Notes under the pieces: model-generated
Databases searched by the model: none
The model's input: the letters and a program-made list of their open reading frames with translations, nothing else
Told to the model about the DNA's origin: nothing
NCBI GenBank assembly: GCA_033675265.1
Contig: JAUJYZ010001058.1
Coordinates: 1,772,501 to 1,836,500, forward strand
DNA length: 64,000 nucleotides
DNA from: Actinostola sp. cb2023
Lineage: Eukaryota; Cnidaria; Anthozoa; Actiniaria; Actinostolidae
Direction: 5' to 3'
In this document: positions 36,001 through 48,614 of the stretch, piece by piece
How positions within the stretch are numbered: the stretch's first letter is position 1
Layout of the letters: each line of letters starts with the position of its first letter
Made by a program: the position numbers and the translations under genes

Positions 36001-39000
36001 TTATATTAGAACAAAGGTTTCTCATGTTTGAACTTACAGTACCATGAGGTACACTGTCACTGGTACGACTCGTGCCAGTCCCTCTCAAACAATGTCGCTT
36101 ACCCAGTCTCTCACAACATATCATCTAGCAATTACATTCTCGTACCCAGAGCCCGCTCGTCATTTGGTTTGTCGCTGGCTCTGGGAAACCCTGTTGCTCG
36201 GTCGTCAAATTTTGACGACCAAGTCGTCAGAGCGCATGCTCATACTAAAGACCGCTGAGAGCGGGTACTGTGGAAGAGTCTACTGGCGACGTAGTGTTCA
36301 CGTTGGTTTGAATATTCAAACAATGTAACAAGTACACAAGTTTGTGCATTTATCTTCGTGTAGCCGTTTAAAATCCCTTCGACGTTCATCACCGGTTCTT
36401 CTCTGGCTCTGTTGCGGTAAAGGCTGGACGATAAATACATGTTCTAATATAATCTTGCATGTGAACCTTCCTGTCTTCCGCTTTGTTATTGTTTCTCTTG
36501 AATTATAACTGAAAATATTCCTTTGAATACTCAAAGCGAGTACGATCGATTGTGTCTGTAGCCGTTACTTTACTTTTATAATTTATGTATTGTTAGATCT
36601 CCCTTTACGAATTCAGATCAATTTATGTCTAGGCAGTCACTCTCATTTCCATAGCTTTATAATTCAATAACGGAATACCATTGTATGAAAATACAACCGT
36701 CGCTGTCATTCCTTTCGTTCGCCTTGCAAGTTTGAATCTTTGTTGATCTCATGAACCAATCAAATACGATCAGTCATTGTTGATTTCATCAGCCAATGAA
36801 ATTCGCTAAAATTTCAGGGATTCCCAGAGCCAGCGACAAACCAAATGACGAGCGGGCTCTGGGTACGAGAATGCTAGCAATTATAGCCGAGAGGACATAC
36901 TTATAGGACTTATATAGAAGATTTTCATCTGACGGTGGAAAATGTTCGGCGCAGACAGCTATATAGTGCATGCCGTGGCGTTTCCTTGCGATGACCGTAT
37001 TAACCTTTTGGAGGAGTCTGTGTGTCTGCCGTGGATTTTCAGTGTTATACGAAATCTGCTCTGAAAGGATGACCTTTATTAACCTGATCTCAATCTGGAC
37101 AAGACTGGTATGTTCCATGATATGTTCCATGCAGTCAAGTAAGGGAGTAAGCAAATCACAAGCAAATTACCTGTTGTCCAATGATCAAAGCCTATAAAAA
37201 GATAGTAATTAACAAATAAGCATGCTGGAATGTATAAAGTGTCATATCCATACATTCCTGTCCACAAATGTACCATAAAACGCTGGCAGATAAGCCGCAC
37301 TTGCAGATAAGCCTCACTTGCAGATAAGCCGCACTGGCAGATAATCCGCACCTGCAGATAAGACATCAAAATTCGCTCTTGGCTCTGGACTACCCCAGTT
37401 CCTCGCATATATAGCTGCATGCATGTTTGTCCTCAATTGCGATGTCTTATCCATGAAACATCCACCGATTAATGGATACATTAGGGCATATGATTTTACA
37501 TCAATATATTTTTATCAATATATTTTTAAAAAGTCCACAAGAAAGCTACGGTTTTGCTCCATGTGGAAAGTAAGTTCCGTATTTGTCAATGTGTCATAAA
37601 GATTTCTCAGCAAACTAAGCAAAACCTTAATCATGCGCTAAGTGCTTCAATTTGCTCGTGAAATGTGTTTCTTCGATCTGATTCCCATTTTTTATTTCGA
37701 TCATGCCCCAGTCCCATGGATGGCTTTATCACTCGAGATCGCGATGTCCATGAAACATGTTGCTGCACAATGTATAAATATTATCATGTACTTATAAGCA
37801 TTTTATCATGACCCATCCGACCCTCTTTTTCCAATGGCTTAAAGAGCGCGCGATGAGTCGGGAAATACGGGTCATGTGATATAATATGGTATTTTATGAC
37901 AATGTTTTCTCTTGGTATTAAAAAGGTGTGGCTTATACGCTACATGTATTCTGGCTTACATTGGCTCCTCCTTTCCCAAACTCTTGTTCTACAAAGATAG
38001 AAGCTGTAAAGAACCCGTGTTCGTCCTCGGTTCCGGTAAATGTATTGATGAGTCGTATATCACTGAAAAATAAACAATAAAATTCACATGACACAAAAAA
38101 AAGAAGATCAATCTATAGTGAATGAAATTACTGATGAATGCATGAAAGAAAAAATGGGTTAAAGAATGAATTGGTGGATAGAATGGAGGAATAAATGGAG
38201 AAATGGGAAAATTATCAGAGTGAATGTATCTGTGGATATAGGAAGGGATGGTTAAATATAAATTGGATAAATATGGATGAATAGAAATGGGAATGATTTT
38301 AAAAAGGTGTTTCTTAAAATCCGAGAATGTAGTTTAAATGCCTGAATTAATTTTAATTGTAAATGAATAAATTAATTAAATTAAAATTCCTAATTGAATT
38401 TTCCCATTATTCATTTTTGCGTTATTACAATTAGGTGTTGAATCCTTGTGAGGACTAGCAGTGAATAAGTGAGCTTCGAGCCATGCGGGCCCAGCAAAAA
38501 GATTGCTTGAACAACCGTGCCGCACCGTGACCGTATCGCGCCATCATCATGCCGTATCCAAGCATTCTGATTGGTTGAGCGATGATTTTGCGCGCGCTGT
38601 GATTGGTTGAATAGAATGTCTTCGATTCCGTACCGTGACCGTAACTCCGTACCGTATGTTTCCCACTCATACGAAAACGACTCTATTGAACAAGAATAGA
38701 CCTGTAGCCTGGTTAACAAACCTTTCACTAGGACCAACTCTCCGCCAGTTACAAAGTACCTGTGAAAAATAGGTTACCAATGGTGGCATGTCTGCAATAG
38801 AAACAGCAGTGTTTGTTTTGCAGCACAGAAACATTGTAAAAATAGATACAATTTTGCAGTTTTTCAGGATTCATGATAATATATTCATTTCTCGATTCTC
38901 ATTGGCTAAGAGCAGTGCAATTAAACGTTAATTTGCACTGCAGTGCAATTAATGACAGGTAATTTCCACTGCGGTGCAAACTACATCAATATTATTATGA

Positions 39001-41154
39001 GTAATCAAGGTTTTCATGCAGTGTAATTTGATGTTTTTTACAAAATACAAAATAAATTGTGTTAGCCTGTAGAAATATATACACCTGTTCAAATTAATCC
39101 CAAATTGCACTCGAAGCCATATGATTACCTATACTAATACCATTACCATACCTAGATTACGTGAAACACCAATCAAAGGAATAGCTACACACTTGGGTAA
39201 AACCTGTATGGGGACAAAATACATATAGCCAACCATGAATTTGGAACATACAAGTTTTATAAAAACACGAATCCTCGTTATTAATCCACTAGTAAAAACT
39301 GTACAGGTATATGCCGCAACACCAGTGTCTCATTTTCAATTTCCAAGCAACACTGTTTCTCCAGTAGCTTCTTTGCAAGAAAGGGATGTTTGTGCATACT
39401 GAGTTTCGTTTACTGTACGCTTATTACAAAGTAAGTAAGTGTCTTATAGAATACAAAATGACAGGGACTTATAACTTGTGTGTAAATTGCACCATATGCT
39501 CGTCACACCATGAATTTGGAACATACAAGTAATAAATAATAATAATAACATTTAATATAGCGCTTATACATTAATAATGTTCTATTAAAATGCTTTACAA
39601 ATTACAAGTATGATATAAACATATTTTTTTCAAGTTTCAATCAGAAATGTTTCTCCTAGCTAGTCTAGCTTTAGCTTTAACTGCTATGCGCATGTCATAC
39701 CTTGGCCACACCCTCCTCTCCTTGACACCAGACGTAAGATTGAGTCATATCTGTTAGAAGTAAGAAAGCTCGATACCACTCCTCCTTTGAGGAAAGTAAG
39801 CTTAACTCTAACAATGGAAGCTGTTGAGCAAAGAAATGTATTAATATTCCTTGCTGCCATAAACATCTCTTCTTATAAAAACTACAAGTAATTTCTGATC
39901 TTCAATCCCAGCCCTCAATAACAGCATTGATGATGTCATTTCCAACATATTTGTAATGTATGGGCTTCCTGTGGTAGAGCGCGTTCAAATGGATATTGAA
40001 AGTTGAATCAGTTGAGTTTCATACCTTGCTTCAATAGGGACCTACAATGCGAGCAGAGGTTCCTTTTTGTCTTTCTATGTTCACTCAGTCTTTTACTTTT
40101 ACTGAACGAAACGGCTTTTTGTTTTGGCTTTTACCTTGCTGTTCTAGTAGTTCGAAAGACTGAAACCTCTGCCCCGACTCGGCACTATTCTGTTTGAGCA
40201 TGCGTCGAGTTGTCGTCCACAAACCGGGACGATAAGGCGCACGCATAAAATATGGAAGTATTTTACTGACAAGAAATGAGCCTGCGATCCATATTTGGAT
40301 GTTACTATGGCAACTTGTGACGTAACCAATGACGACACTCGACGCATGCTTAAACGGAAAAGTGCCGAGTCCGGGAAGAGGTTTCTTTCGAACTACAAGA
40401 ACATCAAGGTAAAAGCCAAAACAAAAAGCCGTTCAGCAAAAGTAAAAGTAAAAGACTCAGTGAACATAGAAAGACGAAAGCAACATCAATGTGATCAACC
40501 AGCATGAAATGAAGTTTAGACAACATTTGCGGTCTTTTTTTGTCATTTCATAATTAAAATTGTTATAAACCTTTTCTATGATACAACGCGTGGTCCCATC
40601 TTTCAGCATCTGTGGAATATCATCGCACACTTTTTCCCACGGACTAAAATATTCTGGCAATCTAACCTTTATGGCAGAGAAAGTTATATAACGTATAAGT
40701 ACTAAACCTATTTGTATAGGTATTATTTTATATAGACTTGTGGGAAGGAATTCTCAAGACATATCATACATACACACCATAGAGTCGTTTTCGTATGAGT
40801 GGGAAGCCAAGTCAGGTTACGGTACGGTTCGTGCCGTGCGGTGCGGTGACGGTATCCAAGCATTCTGATTGGTTGAGCAATGCATGATTTTGCGCGCTGT
40901 GATTAGTTGAATGTCTTCGAGTCCGTACCGTAACCGTAACTCCGTGCCGCGCTTCCCACTCATACGAAAATGTCTCTAACCGCAACCGTATTATTAATAT
41001 CAGTTATTGTATAACCATATTGTATCTATCACTTGGAACTAATTGGCGTATAACACTATTATAGGCATTGACTTACCAAGGGAGGACTATCGGGTAGGAA
41101 TCCCATTGTTGGAGAAACGTCATAATCTTCCAATTTTATCCAGCTTACAGCCAT
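33091..41154 (-). CDS. Indoleamine 2,3-dioxygenase paralogue A, substrate pocket diverged
   Basis: Fifteen exons splice in phase to 388 residues: 41154-41077, 40666-40571, 39820-39701, 39203-39152, 38791-38722, 38062-37960, 37191-37171 (21-nt microexon), 35969-35873, 35439-35388, 35002-34933, 34246-34165, 34096-33998, 33832-33736, 33581-33508, 33146-33091. IDO is a cytosolic haem enzyme opening the indole ring of tryptophan to N-formylkynurenine. [60 protein letters not shown] and FRSTHLKAVVKY are family blocks, and the histidine of FRSTH is the proximal haem ligand. Against human IDO1 numbering recalled from memory, Arg231 is Ser, the GGSA loop is SASA, and the terminal GTGG is NPGA. Two acceptors are AAG and one donor is GTTTAT, so splice sites are weak but usable. 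Probably expressed with altered substrate or activity; a decaying gene is the alternative. Confidence 0.9.
35586..35911 (-). repeat. 70-bp tandem array duplicating an IDO-A exon end and donor
   Basis: CACTTACCATGTACTTTTAT recurs with its downstream 50 bp at exactly 70-bp spacing (ACCATG at 35591, 35661, 35731, 35801, 35871). Each unit holds the last ~43 bp of exon 8 plus its donor CATG|GTAAGTG. Only the 35873 copy is attached to the full exon. The equivalent site in IDO-B (49545) is single. Confidence 0.95.
36135..36873. mobile_element. 739-bp non-autonomous element with 10-bp target duplication
   Basis: The inverted ends CATTCTCGTACCCAGAGCCC and its complement extend about 55 bp inward through CTCGTCATTTGGTTTGTCGC. 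The 10-bp direct repeat CTAGCAATTA directly abuts both ends (36125-36134, 36874-36883). A 9-11-bp duplication suggests a MULE-type transposase. No ORF. A minimal hairpin of the same termini is at 55809-55872. Confidence 0.88.
38513..38683. mobile_element. GAGTCGTTTTCGTATGAGTG MITE family, truncated copy
   Basis: The right end ...CCACTCATACGAAAACGACTC abuts TA. The interior CCAAGCATTCTGATTGGTTG and GTGATTGGTTGAAT are shared with 40782-40976, 46556-46710 and 47801-48008. The left terminus is missing. Confidence 0.8.
39232..39530. repeat. 24-bp direct repeats flanking 251 bp unique to IDO-A intron
   Basis: ACCATGAATTTGGAACATAC (plus AAGT) occurs at 39232-39255 and 39507-39530 but once in the IDO-B intron (about 53695-53718). 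The enclosed segment includes sequence resembling IDO-B 53877-53926 (TTCTTTGCAAG.AAGGG), so this looks like a local rearrangement or duplication rather than a clean transposon insertion. Confidence 0.7.
39532..39605 (-). mobile_element. LINE-like 3' tail, IDO-A copy
   Basis: AATAATAATAACATTTAATATAGCGC... reads on the minus strand as a LINE-type 3' end with (TTA)n tail. The same insertion is at the homologous site in IDO-B (about 53719-53795), so it predates the duplication. Confidence 0.55.
40068..40484. mobile_element. 417-bp element with ~155-bp inverted arms
   Basis: The left arm from GTCTTTCTATGTTCACT through CGGCTTTTTGTTTTGGC and CTCGGCACT to GCATGCGTCGAGT is matched inverted at 40310-40484. 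The loop is about 85 bp. It sits in IDO-A intron 2 (before exon 3) and is absent from IDO-B. Confidence 0.88.
40782..40976. mobile_element. 195-bp MITE, GAGTCGTTTTCGTATGAGTG family, complete
   Basis: The ends GAGTCGTTTTCGTATGAGTG and CACTCATACGAAAATGTCTC are inverted, with TA on both sides. TA duplication fits Tc1/mariner mobilisation. It is in IDO-A intron 1. Confidence 0.88.
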
Positions 41155-44105
41155 GATCATACATTAGTGAGGAACAGACGTGGCTTTGGTAAAATAAGCA
41201 TAATAAATAGAAGAGAATAAAGTATGCTAGTGACATTACTGAGGTTAAAACAATGTGAATTTTCCTGTGATTCAGAAGTGACCTGTAAAAATAACAGTAC
41301 TGATTTTTTATAATATTTTAATAAAGAGTTTAAGAGTTTATCAAACAAACAACACAGGCAGGACAACATACCGCAGCTTTCCTCGTCTTTATGAACACGC
41401 GAACGTTGGTCAGCAGTTACGCACACTCGATCACGACTAAAATTCCGCTGTTGATTGGTCCGCGGCGCGTGTGCGCACAATTAAAGAGCGGGAAACTCGA
41501 ATTAGAGACTTGGTAGAGTTTGACAAGATGTCAACTGGCCATGCTTTTTATTCCTTTTCTTGTCGGTAAGTAATAAAACGTTTCAGCCGTTAGTTTGAAA
41601 TATAAAGTCGTACAGGTAAAACAGCATTTAGAAGACAAAAACTTGGATGAAATGACTTGACAACGATAGCAAATCAGTTGTAGACGACGTTTCTATGTAA
41701 AGATCAAAGCTCAGATAACTGCATTTTTAGGAGCTTTTGATAGTTTAGGTTAAATCATATTTCTCTTGGACTCATCTTTTGTAATGGTAGATTCCACTGA
41801 TTTTGAACTCTTACAGATGCACAGTCGATGACGTCAAAATGGGTGACGTGAGAACAAAAAAGTACCGGCAACGACACGAAGCCGGTGTGACTGTTGACTG
41901 TTGGTTCTTTATACAGCATATTTTATTTTTTCTTATTTACTTGTAAAGAGCATTGAGATTTATATGTAATGCGCTTTTTCAAGAATTAAATTATTATTAT
42001 TATTATTATTATTATTATACAACGTCAGCTGTGCATCTATGAGAACAGACGCACGGCAAAATGGAATCTATTCACCCTGGTTCAGACCAGTGTCGGAATC
42101 GGAATCGAAAGAGGAGCTTATGACCAGTGTGAACTAATATTCGCTGTCGGAAGCGGCTGCAGAAGGGCGATGGAATCGGAAGGATCAGAAGGTTTTATTT
42201 TACTTGCGTACGATTGCGTTGTTTTGATTCACACTAGATCGCAAGCTTCTTGCGATTACGATTGCAAATCCGACGTTGGTGTGAATTAGTCTTCTGCGCA
42301 TCCGTTTTGAGTTCGGTCACACAACCGACCAGCCTTTAATATATTCTTAGAATTGCGTGGTTTAATGACGTCATCTGTTGGTCACCAGGTAGACCAATTT
42401 TCGGGCACATATTTCGCCGAGATATTTTTTACTTACGGAGCACTAATATTGCAGAATACGCTGCACTATTCAAACAATAGGTTCAACTTTAACTTTATTT
42501 AGTTTTGTTCTATTGAATTGCTAATATGCACACGGAACTCGACGAAGAGAAAACAAGAACAGAGCACCACTTCAGGAATATGAATGGACAACAATATAGT
42601 TCATGTTATTTCAGTTTTGTTTATAACTCGGTTCCAGAGAAGGCTTATTGGCCTTATTCACCGAAAATAGATATCCAAGCCTAAATATCCTAAATGCATG
42701 CAAGCGTAAAGCACCCAGGGTTAGGGTTGTTATGAAGGACTGTATGTAGTATATAAGTACAAAAACATAAAGAAATGTGCATATTGTAGCGATCACGGCT
42801 AAATTTTGTGGTTTTTACAAGATTGGTCCCACACTTGAACCGAAGTAGAAATCTACGGCGATAAAACAACACCACTTCACCGAGCTTTCTGAAGCGAGAC
42901 CGCGCTCAACAACAGTTTGCCTGTAAACTGACCTCAATCGTATATTAGAAAGTCTATTTTAAAAACCTTATTATACCCCAAGTTAACCTGGATGAGAACA
43001 AGATAAAGGGTATAGAAAGTTTAAAAACACTTACCACCTTGAATATTATCAGCTGTCCTGACAATACAATGACAATGCAATCTGATTTTAATTAGATGCC
43101 AAAACAGTTGATTGATAAGGGCCAAACACAAAAGCAAAAGCCAAAACACAAACGCAAAAGCCAAAACACAAACGCAAAAGCCAAAACACAAACGCAAAAG
43201 CCAAAACACAAACGCAAAAGCCAAAACACAAAAACAAAAGCCAAAACACAAAAACAAAAGCCAAAGCACAAAAACAAAAGCCAAAACGCAAAAGCCAACA
43301 CACAAAAACAAAAGCCAAAACGCAAAAGCCAAAAAACAAACGCAAAAGCCAAAACACAAAAACAAAAGCCAAAACACAAAAACAAAAGCACAAAAACAAA
43401 AGCCAAAACGCAAAAGCCAAAACACAAAAACAAAAGCCAAAACGCAAAAACCAAAACACAAAAACAAAAGCCAAAACACAAACGCAAACGCAAAAGCCAA
43501 AACACAAAAACAAAAGCCAAAACACAAAAACAAAAGCCAAAACACAAAAACAAAAGCCAAAACACAAAAACAAAAACAAAAGCCAAAACACAAACACAAA
43601 AGCCAAAACGCAAAAACCAAAACACAAACGCAAAATCCAAACCGCAAAAGCCAAAACACAAACGCAAAAGCCAAAACACAAGCAGAAGCCAAAACACAAA
43701 CGCAAAAGCCAAAACACAAAAGCCAAAACACAAACAGGTTTGAATCTCAATATGCAAACCAGATGACGTCAACCCGACGTCAACCCAGGAATTTGCCATA
43801 ACTTACTTAGACTTTTTCAAGATGAGCTTATTTTTTGAAATGGGAAAAAAAGTTATAAAATCATTTCTTTATAAAGGTTATTTTACATAGAACATGATAC
43901 TGACGCCTGTCATTTATTTTGCCTTGATTTGAGATGAGTGTATAAATATAAGTATAAAAATGTCGATAAATTACCATGAAATATTAAAATTTTACATTCA
44001 AACTCTTGCAATAATATTATTATAAAATGTTATTAAAATATTTATCTTGTTTTGGTTATTATTCTTTATCTTTTATAAGTTATTTGTGTAGACCTTTTAA
44101 CGTCT
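41155..44105. other. Intergenic between IDO-A and IDO-B, no gene
   Basis: The first 75 bp upstream of the IDO-A start are nearly identical to the IDO-B upstream region (GAGGAACAGACGTGGCTTTG), then similarity stops. GGTGACGTGAGAAC near 41845 and a LINE-like tail with (TTA)n at about 41930-42018 follow. 43126-43738 is a minisatellite. No coding sequence was recognised. Confidence 0.6.
43126..43738. repeat. CAAAAGCCAAAACACAAACG minisatellite
   Basis: About 610 bp of A/C-rich 20-bp units (CACAAACGCAAAAGCCAAAA and CAAAAACAAAAGCC variants) with 6-bp sub-periodicity. It is strongly strand-asymmetric, with almost no T on +. It creates open frames on both strands that are not genes. Confidence 0.93.
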
Positions 44106-47100
44106 TCATGCAGTTTCACTGCGAATCTTTTTTAAAAATGGCAACAAATCTTGAAAGAAAAAAGAAAGAGAAAAGTTAGTCTAGGATAGCAGTCATTAAT
44201 ATTATTTTATTATATGCAACATAACAGTGGTATATATATGGCTGATAGCAAAATGATAAAAATTAATATCCCCACTCCTCCCAGCTAGTGGCGATATCAT
44301 TTTTATCAACACATATCACATGTGTGAATTCATTATTATTTTTTCATTATTATTTTTTTAATAATAAAAAGAAAATTACATGGCACTCGTTTGCTGCGCT
44401 CACATAATTGTGAGATATGCAGCTGCATACTCAAAGATTTCGTATTTCTGCGTGGCCATGTAATGTCCTCTATGTCTTCTTTTGTTCATTTACATTGCAC
44501 ATGATGTAGCATTTTCGATTTAGTACAATATTGGTCCCCTTGCAATAACGGCTACTGATACTGAGATTGAGTTTTGGGTTGGTTTACCTGAGCCGCCAGT
44601 GCCACGTTCAGCTAGATGATGGTTGCTATTTCTAGGATGTTTATTAGCTTGACAAACAATGTACCTGGAATGGGGAAATCAGAGAATAATCAAACTATAA
44701 AGAAATATGCATTATATAATATGAACTAAATCTGTTCTGACACCATTATGAACATTATATAATTTATTTGTAAATTCTATACTGTTACGCCGAGGTGTAA
44801 GCGATATACAGTATGTGTAACAACAAAGACAAAGAACAAACAAACAAAATAGGAAGGACTTAATCAGTGATCAATTGTGTGTCAATAAGAGTATACAGAC
44901 AACTCAAAACCATCTTCAATTTATTTTTTAATATAACAAAGTCAAAAAACATCCAAAAACAAGGAAAAAGTTTGAAAGAAAAACTGTTTCAAACGTGCGC
45001 TGGCTCCGTGCGCGAGCGATTCGTCATGCTGTGTGTCTGTACTCTTATTGACAACGGCTGAGAGCCAATCAGATTGCGAGATTTCGCTCTGTTATTGTAG
45101 AAATGATGATATACAATTGGGGGGGGGGGGGGGGTGCGACTTCCCATATATAAAGTGGTGGGGATGCTTGTCGGAAATTTTAAAAATGACCCCTAAAAGG
45201 TACCCGAGTTTGTTCCAAGTGGGCGTGGCATGAAATGATTTTCACCCCTAAGAGATAACAATTAGTCTAAAGTGTATTAATTCATTTGGATTTTGCGTTT
45301 AATTCTCGGATGCCTCCGAAGCTTCGCAAAACAAATGTTATTTGCTGTTTATTTGCTGACAGAAACCCTAAAAGGTACGGACTTGGTGTCTTGGTGTTCC
45401 TTTACTGTAAATCAGAGAACCCTGTAAGCGGTACCAAATCGCGGATTTCCAACCTAAAACTTGTAAAAGGTCCCTCAAAGGTACGACGAGCATCTCCACC
45501 CCTTTATCTTTATATATGGGAGAAACCCCTCCCCACTCAAGGGAGTATGAGTTTATTGATTTATTTGTAGATTCAAATGAATTAGCTGACCTGCAGTAGT
45601 GTCGTGATCATACAGTGGACAGTCTTAATAAATGTACAAGTTTCATTGCTACTTACTTAGCTACAACTCTTATATGAACACTTCGGAACTCATGTAATGC
45701 ATCTAGACATCCGTTGTACTTCTCAGTCAAGAGATTGCTATTTTTCTGCAAAACTAAATTAGAAACAAAATATAATTAGAACATTTGTGGGAAAATATAA
45801 CCCTATTTTTGAGAGAGAAACAATTTATTCCCATTTTGTGGGATAGTACAATGTCTACTATTTATGGTAATGCTATTTCTATTGTTTTCTATTGTTTCAT
45901 TAGTGCTATTTTGTACTAATTAGTTATTTAGTTTTCAAGCTTTTCTAAATTGCACTCTATACAAGGCCAAATAACAAACTGCCCTCTAGAAAACACAGTG
46001 ACGTTCAGCGGACGGAAATTAAATTTAGCGGGGGTCGCAAATGCATTTGCAGTTCTGCTACTCATTGGCGAGACTAGATTGCACGATTGCTCCAAACCAT
46101 GCAATCACATTTGGCTTTATATTGACGATAGTGATAATAAATAAATAATGTGACTTTTGATGGGACAAATTGTTTATTTGTGGCCCTTGTAGTACCATTT
46201 TCACCCTTGCTTCACTCAAATGATACTCGGGGCCACAAATAAACAATGCAATTTGCCCTCCAAAAGTCACATTATTGTCCTATTATTGTTGCATGCCAAT
46301 TATTTAACTTATACTTCAATTAACTTCAACGATACATCACTATTCAAAGTACTTGTCGCCACAAGATTTAAGTCGCAGTATTGAAATTGAAGTGTCCCAT
46401 AACTGACACTCCCACATTATAACCTGCAAACATCAAATCTGAAATGGTGAACTGAAACACGCTTACATGTATATTGTACAGTCAATACTGATACATCATA
46501 GGCTAACAAAATATGACAAACGATTAAGAGATCGGTCGAGTCATGCTGAAGGTGGGGAGTATATATAGTTACGGTACGGTTCGTGAGGCAACCAAGCATT
46601 CTGATTGGTTGAACAATGATTTTAAGCACTGTAATTGCATGGTTGAATAGATATTTTAATGATTCCATACCATGATCGTATAACTCTGTGCCATTTAAGG
46701 TTTCCCACCTCTAATCACAGGCAGCCCAACCATTGCTTCTGAGGCTACTAAATAATTAAATAAAATGATATTTGCACCTTTTTGATGGGTTTCCTGTGGT
46801 AGAGCGCGCACGTGTGCAATATATTATGTGTTGGGCTCCCTGTGCTGAGTAATGTATTATGTTGGGCTCCCTGTGTGTGTCCCACAAGATACATGTACAT
46901 ATAACTGTACATATACACTCTCTGCGGGTGCGTCCACAGGGAGCCCAACATAATACGTTACTCAGCACAGGGAGCCCAACATAATACATATTGCACATGC
47001 GCTCTACCACAGGATAACCCATAAAAAGGTGCAAATATCATTTGATTTGATTATTTAGTAGCCTCAGAAGCAATGGTTGGGCTGCCTGTGCTTTAATGTG

Positions 47101-48576
47101 TGTGTAATACATCAAACTGAGGAGTAACTAGTGTTATCATTTCATGGCATACCAAAACATTTTACCGATGGGCCATTTTCGATTGCAGAGATGAATGCCC
47201 TGTGTTTGGGAGGCATGTGCAACCTCATTTTGTCAAGAAAATGTTCCTCTCCTGAAACGATTAGATAAAAGTAAGACAAGTGCAACCATGTACAAGATGA
47301 TCTCTTGAGGCAAACTCACCATTCTCAGTTGCATGTGTTATTCCTAGAAATGCGTCAATTACTTGGAAGACAGTACTTTGTGCTGCGCTGCCTCCAGCAT
47401 ACTGCAATATGACCAGTCACACTTATTCATAATAATATTATTTCATATCATTATTTTTTAAACGATTATGATACATTTTAGTATACACATGTATTATTAT
47501 TATTATTGGATATTATTATTTCAATGTCTTTTCCTCTCTCTCACAGGACTTCCTATTGGTCTATTGACCAGGAAGGACTGGAACATGTAATGGAAGTCAT
47601 AATGAAACTAACTTTAATAGGCCTATATAGAGAGCTTCATTTACAATGTAGGTTGTATGTTGGCAACTATTAAATTCAAAACATGATTAATTTTAGGCTT
47701 CAAACTATGGAAACCGTTGTCAGGTGTTCATGTCTCATGTTCACTTATTAGTCAAGAAGGGTCATTATTATTATTGACCCAAAAGCTTGCATGGATAATA
47801 GAGTCATTTTCATATGAGTGGGAAATACATTGTAGTTACGGTATGGTTGCGTGCCGTGCCATGTGGTGACCGTGCCGTGCTGTGCCTAAGCATTCTGATT
47901 GGGTAAGCAATGATTTTGCACTCTGTGATTGGTTGAATAGATGTCTTCAATTCCGTACTGTGACTGTAACTTTGTACCGTAGGTTTTCCACTCATACAAA
48001 AATGACTCTAAAAACACCTAATGTACGTACTAGTACATGTAGATGAAACATCTCTTTTATAAGAAATGATTGAGGCTGTCAGAAAATGTAGACTTTATAA
48101 GCAGTATCTCTCTCACTTCCGTTCTTTCTTCTTTCCATTTTCCATATTTCTTTTCCCACTTTTTAGGTTTATCTTTAATTGTTGTGGAACTCACCTTCAT
48201 TGGTTCAGTGGAAACACCTTCATAGATTAATCCATTGGTAAGAGCTGACCCCTCGCCCCATCTGAGACATGACACAGTTTTTCGATTATTATAATTACAT
48301 TCATTCTTCATCAGTGCATTGAGACACACTGTGAACCTCCCTAAGTGGACACCCTAGGGACCAAGTGTAGGTGCCCGCTTACCAGATGTGTCTGCTTACT
48401 AGAGGTGTCCACTTACAGGTGTCTGCTTATAACGGGAGGATTGACAATTCATTTGCGAAGTTAAATTCAGACAGTACTCTGTGGTCAAATGGCCCAAACT
48501 ACCAATGTCACCCTATCCTTAGTCCTTATTAGGGGAGGTGTTTGCTTATAGAAGGTTCTAAATTAAAGCAATGTTT

Positions 48577-48614
<38 letters not shown>

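Noticed and set aside
39961..39985. tRNA-like A-box (GTGGTAGAGCGCG) after GGGCTTCC
   Set aside because: No cloverleaf can be folded and the would-be B-box is too close. The word recurs as part of palindromic elements.
41480..41505. Interferon-type response element upstream of IDO-A (GGGAAACTCGAATT)
   Set aside because: Only one GAAA half fits and it is not present upstream of IDO-B; vertebrate-style control cannot be assumed.
43021..43801. 215-236-residue ORFs in five frames (KAKTQ / LAFVFWLL)
   Set aside because: An A/C-rich minisatellite. The hydrophobic versions only look like membrane proteins.
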